The translations under genes were made by a program, and so were the position numbers. Positions 4,378 through 6,621 of a stretch of 6,621 nucleotides of DNA are shown here, one piece after another. Each line of letters opens with the position of its first letter. The stretch's first letter is position 1. This stretch comes from Streptosporangiaceae bacterium (GTDB lineage Bacteria; Actinomycetota; Actinomycetes; Streptosporangiales; Streptosporangiaceae), in the NCBI GenBank assembly GCA_030045215.1, contig JASIBJ010000817.1, forward strand, positions 1-6,621, written 5' to 3'. The notes under the pieces are model-generated. The model was not told the DNA's origin. It ran no database searches and saw nothing but the letters and a program-made list of their open reading frames with translations.

Positions 4378-6399
4378 ATGCCCCCCAAGTCAGCCGGTTC
4401 GCGGCCGCATGCCCGCGCCCAGAACAGCACGGCGACGACCGCGCCGCAGACGCCGGCCGCCGCGCTGTGGCGGATGCGCGAATACATGCGCCCGTACTAC
4501 CTGATCCTGGCGCTGATGATCACGGCGGCGATACTCGCGGTTACCGCGGAGACGATGATCCCGCTCATCACCAAGTCGGTCATCGACGGAGCCATCGCCC
4601 ACGGCAGCCGGGGCAAGCTGCTTCCCCTCGGCCTGGCCGCGATGGCGCTCGGAGCACTCCAGGCCGGCCTGAACTTCTACCGCCGCTGGTCGCTCGCGGG
4701 CGCGGTCAACGGCATGGAGAAGACGATCCGCGACGATCTGTATCACCACCTGCAGCAACTCGAGCCTGCCTTCCACGACTACTGGCAGTCGGGCCAGCTG
4801 CTGTCGCGGGCCACCAACGACCTGTCCACGATCCGGCGGTTCGCCGGCTTCGGGACCGTGTTCTTCATCACCAGCACCTGGACCTTCCTGCTGATCGTGG
4901 CCCTGCTGATCGACATGAACTGGTGGCTCGGACTGCTCACTGGCTGCCTGTTCGCCCCGGTCGGCGTGCTGTGCCTGCGGTTCGAGAAGAAATACCGGGT
5001 CCTGTCCAGGCAGTACCAGGACCAGACCGGCGACCTGGCCACCTACGTCGAGGAGGCGGCGGCCGGCATCCGGGTGCTCAAGTCCCTCGGCCGGCGCGAT
5101 GAGGCGGCGGCCAGGCACCTGGGACTGGCGCGCCTGGTCTACCGCAGTCAGGTCGGCAAGGCCCGGCTGCGGGGCACGTTCTGGGCCGGCCTGGACCTGG
5201 CGCCGAATGCGGCGATCGGGTTCCTGCTGCTGTTCGGCGCGCTGGCCGTCAGCTGGCATCAGCTCACCCTCGGCGGGCTGGTCGCGTTCGTCACGCTGAC
5301 CCTGCTGCTCATCTGGCCGATCGAGGCGATGGGCTTCATCATCGCCACGGGCCAGGAGGCGGCGACGGCTGCGCAGCGGATCTACGAGATCTTCGACACA
5401 CTGCCGACGATCACCGACCCTGACGTGCCCGAGGACCCGCAGCCCAGCATCACGGCCGCCCGCGCCCGCAAGGCCGGTGCCGGCCAGGCCCGTGCTGAGG
5501 GCGCCCGTGGTCAGGACGCCCGTGGTCAGGACGACAGCATCGAGAGCCGGCCGGCCGCACCAGCACAGCCAGACAGGCCGACACGACGGCGGGCCAGGCC
5601 GGCCCCGGCCACCGCTCGCACCGGGCACCTGCGCTTCGACGCGGTCACGTTCAGCTACCCGCAGGCGTCCGAGCCGGTGCTGCGCGGAGTCACGCTGCAC
5701 CTCGCCCCCGGCGAGACCGTCGCTCTGGTCGGCGCCACCGGCTCGGGCAAGAGCACGCTCCTGCAACTCGTGCCCAGGCTGGCCGACGCCACCAGCGGGC
5801 TGATCACCCTGGACGGGGCCGACATCCGGGACCTGCCGCTGCCCGAACTGCGCGCCAGGGTCGGCTGCGCGTTCGAGGACCCGACGCTGTTCTCCGCCAG
5901 CGTCAGGGAGAACGTCAGCTTCGGCGTGCAGGACGCGACCGAGGCCGACGTGCTGGCCGCGCTCGAGGCGGCGCAGGCCGAGTTCGTGGCCGACCTGCCG
6001 TGGGGGCTCGACACCAGGATCGGCGAGCAGGGCATGGCGCTGTCCGGCGGGCAGCGGCAGCGGGTCGCGCTGGCCCGGGCGATCCTGGCCCGGCCCGAGG
6101 TGCTGCTGCTTGACGACCCGCTCTCGGCGCTCGACGTGCACACCGAGGCGAAGGTGACGGCCGCGCTCGCGGACGTGATGGCCGATTCGACCGCGCTGGT
6201 CGTGGCGCACCGCCCCTCCACGGTCCTGCTGGCCGACCGGGTGGCGCTGCTCGCCGGCGGCGTCATCGCGGCGATCGGCACCCATCACGAGCTGCTGGCC
6301 TCGCAGGAGCGCTATCGCAACCTGATGAGCGCAGACGATCTTGATGACAGCGACGACGACGGGCGCAGCGCACCCGGACTGGCGGGAGCGCGGCGATGA
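4378..6399 (+). CDS. ABC exporter half-transporter with degenerate ATP site (membrane + ATPase domains)
   Basis: A 673-residue half-transporter. About six membrane helices (roughly 40-60, 82-100, 160-178, 182-202, 275-293, 297-325) form an exporter-type membrane domain. The ATPase domain starts near 416 and has A-loop Y427, Walker A GATGSGKST (452-460), X-loop IGEQG (548-552), signature LSGGQ (555-559), Walker B LLLDD (576-580), D-loop SALD (583-586) and H-loop H611. The catalytic Walker B glutamate is replaced by D580, and the Q-loop glutamine by E500 (FEDPTLFS). This is the pattern of the degenerate subunit of heterodimeric exporters such as TM287/288. The protein is longer than the usual 580-600 residues because of an Ala/Arg/Gln-rich linker (about 358-415) and an acidic tail (DDLDDSDDD, 653-661). 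ATG 4378 is the only ATG after the in-frame stop at 4342; M33 is possible. It overlaps the partner gene by ATGA. The exported substrate is unknown. Confidence 0.93.
   Translation: MPPKSAGSRPHARAQNSTATTAPQTPAAALWRMREYMRPYYLILALMITAAILAVTAETMIPLITKSVIDGAIAHGSRGKLLPLGLAAMALGALQAGLNFYRRWSLAGAVNGMEKTIRDDLYHHLQQLEPAFHDYWQSGQLLSRATNDLSTIRRFAGFGTVFFITSTWTFLLIVALLIDMNWWLGLLTGCLFAPVGVLCLRFEKKYRVLSRQYQDQTGDLATYVEEAAAGIRVLKSLGRRDEAAARHLGLARLVYRSQVGKARLRGTFWAGLDLAPNAAIGFLLLFGALAVSWHQLTLGGLVAFVTLTLLLIWPIEAMGFIIATGQEAATAAQRIYEIFDTLPTITDPDVPEDPQPSITAARARKAGAGQARAEGARGQDARGQDDSIESRPAAPAQPDRPTRRRARPAPATARTGHLRFDAVTFSYPQASEPVLRGVTLHLAPGETVALVGATGSGKSTLLQLVPRLADATSGLITLDGADIRDLPLPELRARVGCAFEDPTLFSASVRENVSFGVQDATEADVLAALEAAQAEFVADLPWGLDTRIGEQGMALSGGQRQRVALARAILARPEVLLLDDPLSALDVHTEAKVTAALADVMADSTALVVAHRPSTVLLADRVALLAGGVIAAIGTHHELLASQERYRNLMSADDLDDSDDDGRSAPGLAGARR
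5488..5532 (+). repeat. 15-bp tandem repeat in the ABC linker
   Basis: GCCCGTGGTCAGGAC occurs twice without mismatch (5503-5517 and 5518-5532). A degenerate first copy (5488-5502) matches at 12 of 15 bases. The unit is five codons and encodes A-R-G-Q-D twice after A-R-A-E-G (residues 371-385), so copy-number change would keep the frame. It lies in the linker between the membrane and ATPase domains. Confidence 0.85.
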
Positions 6400-6621
6400 C
6401 CCAGGCCACAACGACGGCGCCCGCCTGGCGCGGTATCGCGGCCGAGGAGGCCGAGGAGATTAGCGGCAAGCTCGGGACGCTGCTGCGACGCCGCTCCCGG
6501 CGGCTGCTCAATGACCTGCTCCGGCCGAACCGCAAGCTGGCCGTGACCGTCTTCCTGCTGATCGTCATCGCCCAGTTCGCGGCGCTGGTCGGACCCTGGC
6601 TGGTCGGCGTCGGCATCGACC
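6396..6621 (+). CDS. Second ABC exporter half-transporter (3' end outside window)
   Basis: The first 75 codons of a gene that runs off the window. ATG 6396 overlaps the upstream stop codon (ATGA) and has GGGAG (6384-6388) 7 nt upstream, so the start is well supported. The visible protein has a charged cytosolic N-terminus rich in Glu then Arg (LLRRRSRRLLNDLLRP, 29-44). This leads into the first membrane helix (about 49-72, ending GPWLVGVGID), the usual opening of actinobacterial exporter-type ABC half-transporters. The ATPase motifs are not in the window. The upstream subunit has a degenerate Walker B and a canonical signature. This partner is therefore expected to supply the catalytic Walker B glutamate and perhaps a divergent signature motif, as in TM287/288-type heterodimers. 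That prediction is inference. Confidence 0.82.
   Translation, partial: MTQATTTAPAWRGIAAEEAEEISGKLGTLLRRRSRRLLNDLLRPNRKLAVTVFLLIVIAQFAALVGPWLVGVGID

Noticed and set aside
4390..6411. Long - strand reading frame (673 codons) opposite the ABC half-transporter
   Set aside because: It is the complement of a well-supported ABC gene. The translation is low-complexity, with no motif and no start signal; a high-GC shadow frame.

Overview
The window comes from a very GC-rich chromosome with the strong G/C third-position bias of a high-GC actinobacterium. Three further signs agree: a member of the mycothiol-dependent maleylpyruvate isomerase family (mycothiol is made by actinobacteria), two genes whose start codons lie 6-7 nt behind TANNNT-type -10 elements with no Shine-Dalgarno sequence (a leaderless arrangement common in this phylum), and ATGA start/stop overlaps inside operons. 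The genus cannot be named from this sequence. No rRNA, tRNA, CRISPR array, insertion sequence or phage gene is visible.

Layout, left to right. (1) 1-1044, + strand: the 3' part of azlC and a complete azlD, overlapping by ATGA; together they encode a two-subunit branched-chain amino-acid exporter. A strong hairpin follows directly. (2) 1121-1555, + strand: a small GNAT acetyltransferase, probably leaderless. (3) 1597-1989, - strand: a YidB-like (DUF937) small protein, convergent with the acetyltransferase. (4) 4140-2139, - strand: a two-gene unit. A mycothiol-dependent maleylpyruvate isomerase/DinB-like protein comes first. After a 49-nt gap comes a fold-type I PLP enzyme of the cysteine-desulfurase-like group that lacks the desulfurase catalytic cysteine. 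(5) 4159-4377: a divergent control region with a perfect 15-bp inverted repeat, smaller palindromes and a recognisable promoter for the rightward genes. (6) 4378-6621, + strand: a type IV (exporter-type) ABC half-transporter whose ATP site is degenerate, overlapping by ATGA with the start of a second half-transporter that runs off the window. The two should form a heterodimeric exporter.

Most of this is ordinary actinobacterial chromosome. The part most worth attention is 2139-6621. A possible thiol-chemistry enzyme pair (mycothiol-dependent enzyme plus PLP enzyme) is divergently arranged with a heterodimeric ABC exporter around a shared, palindrome-rich control region. A joint role, such as modifying and exporting a thiol conjugate or xenobiotic, is only an inference from context. 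No individual gene family here is new.
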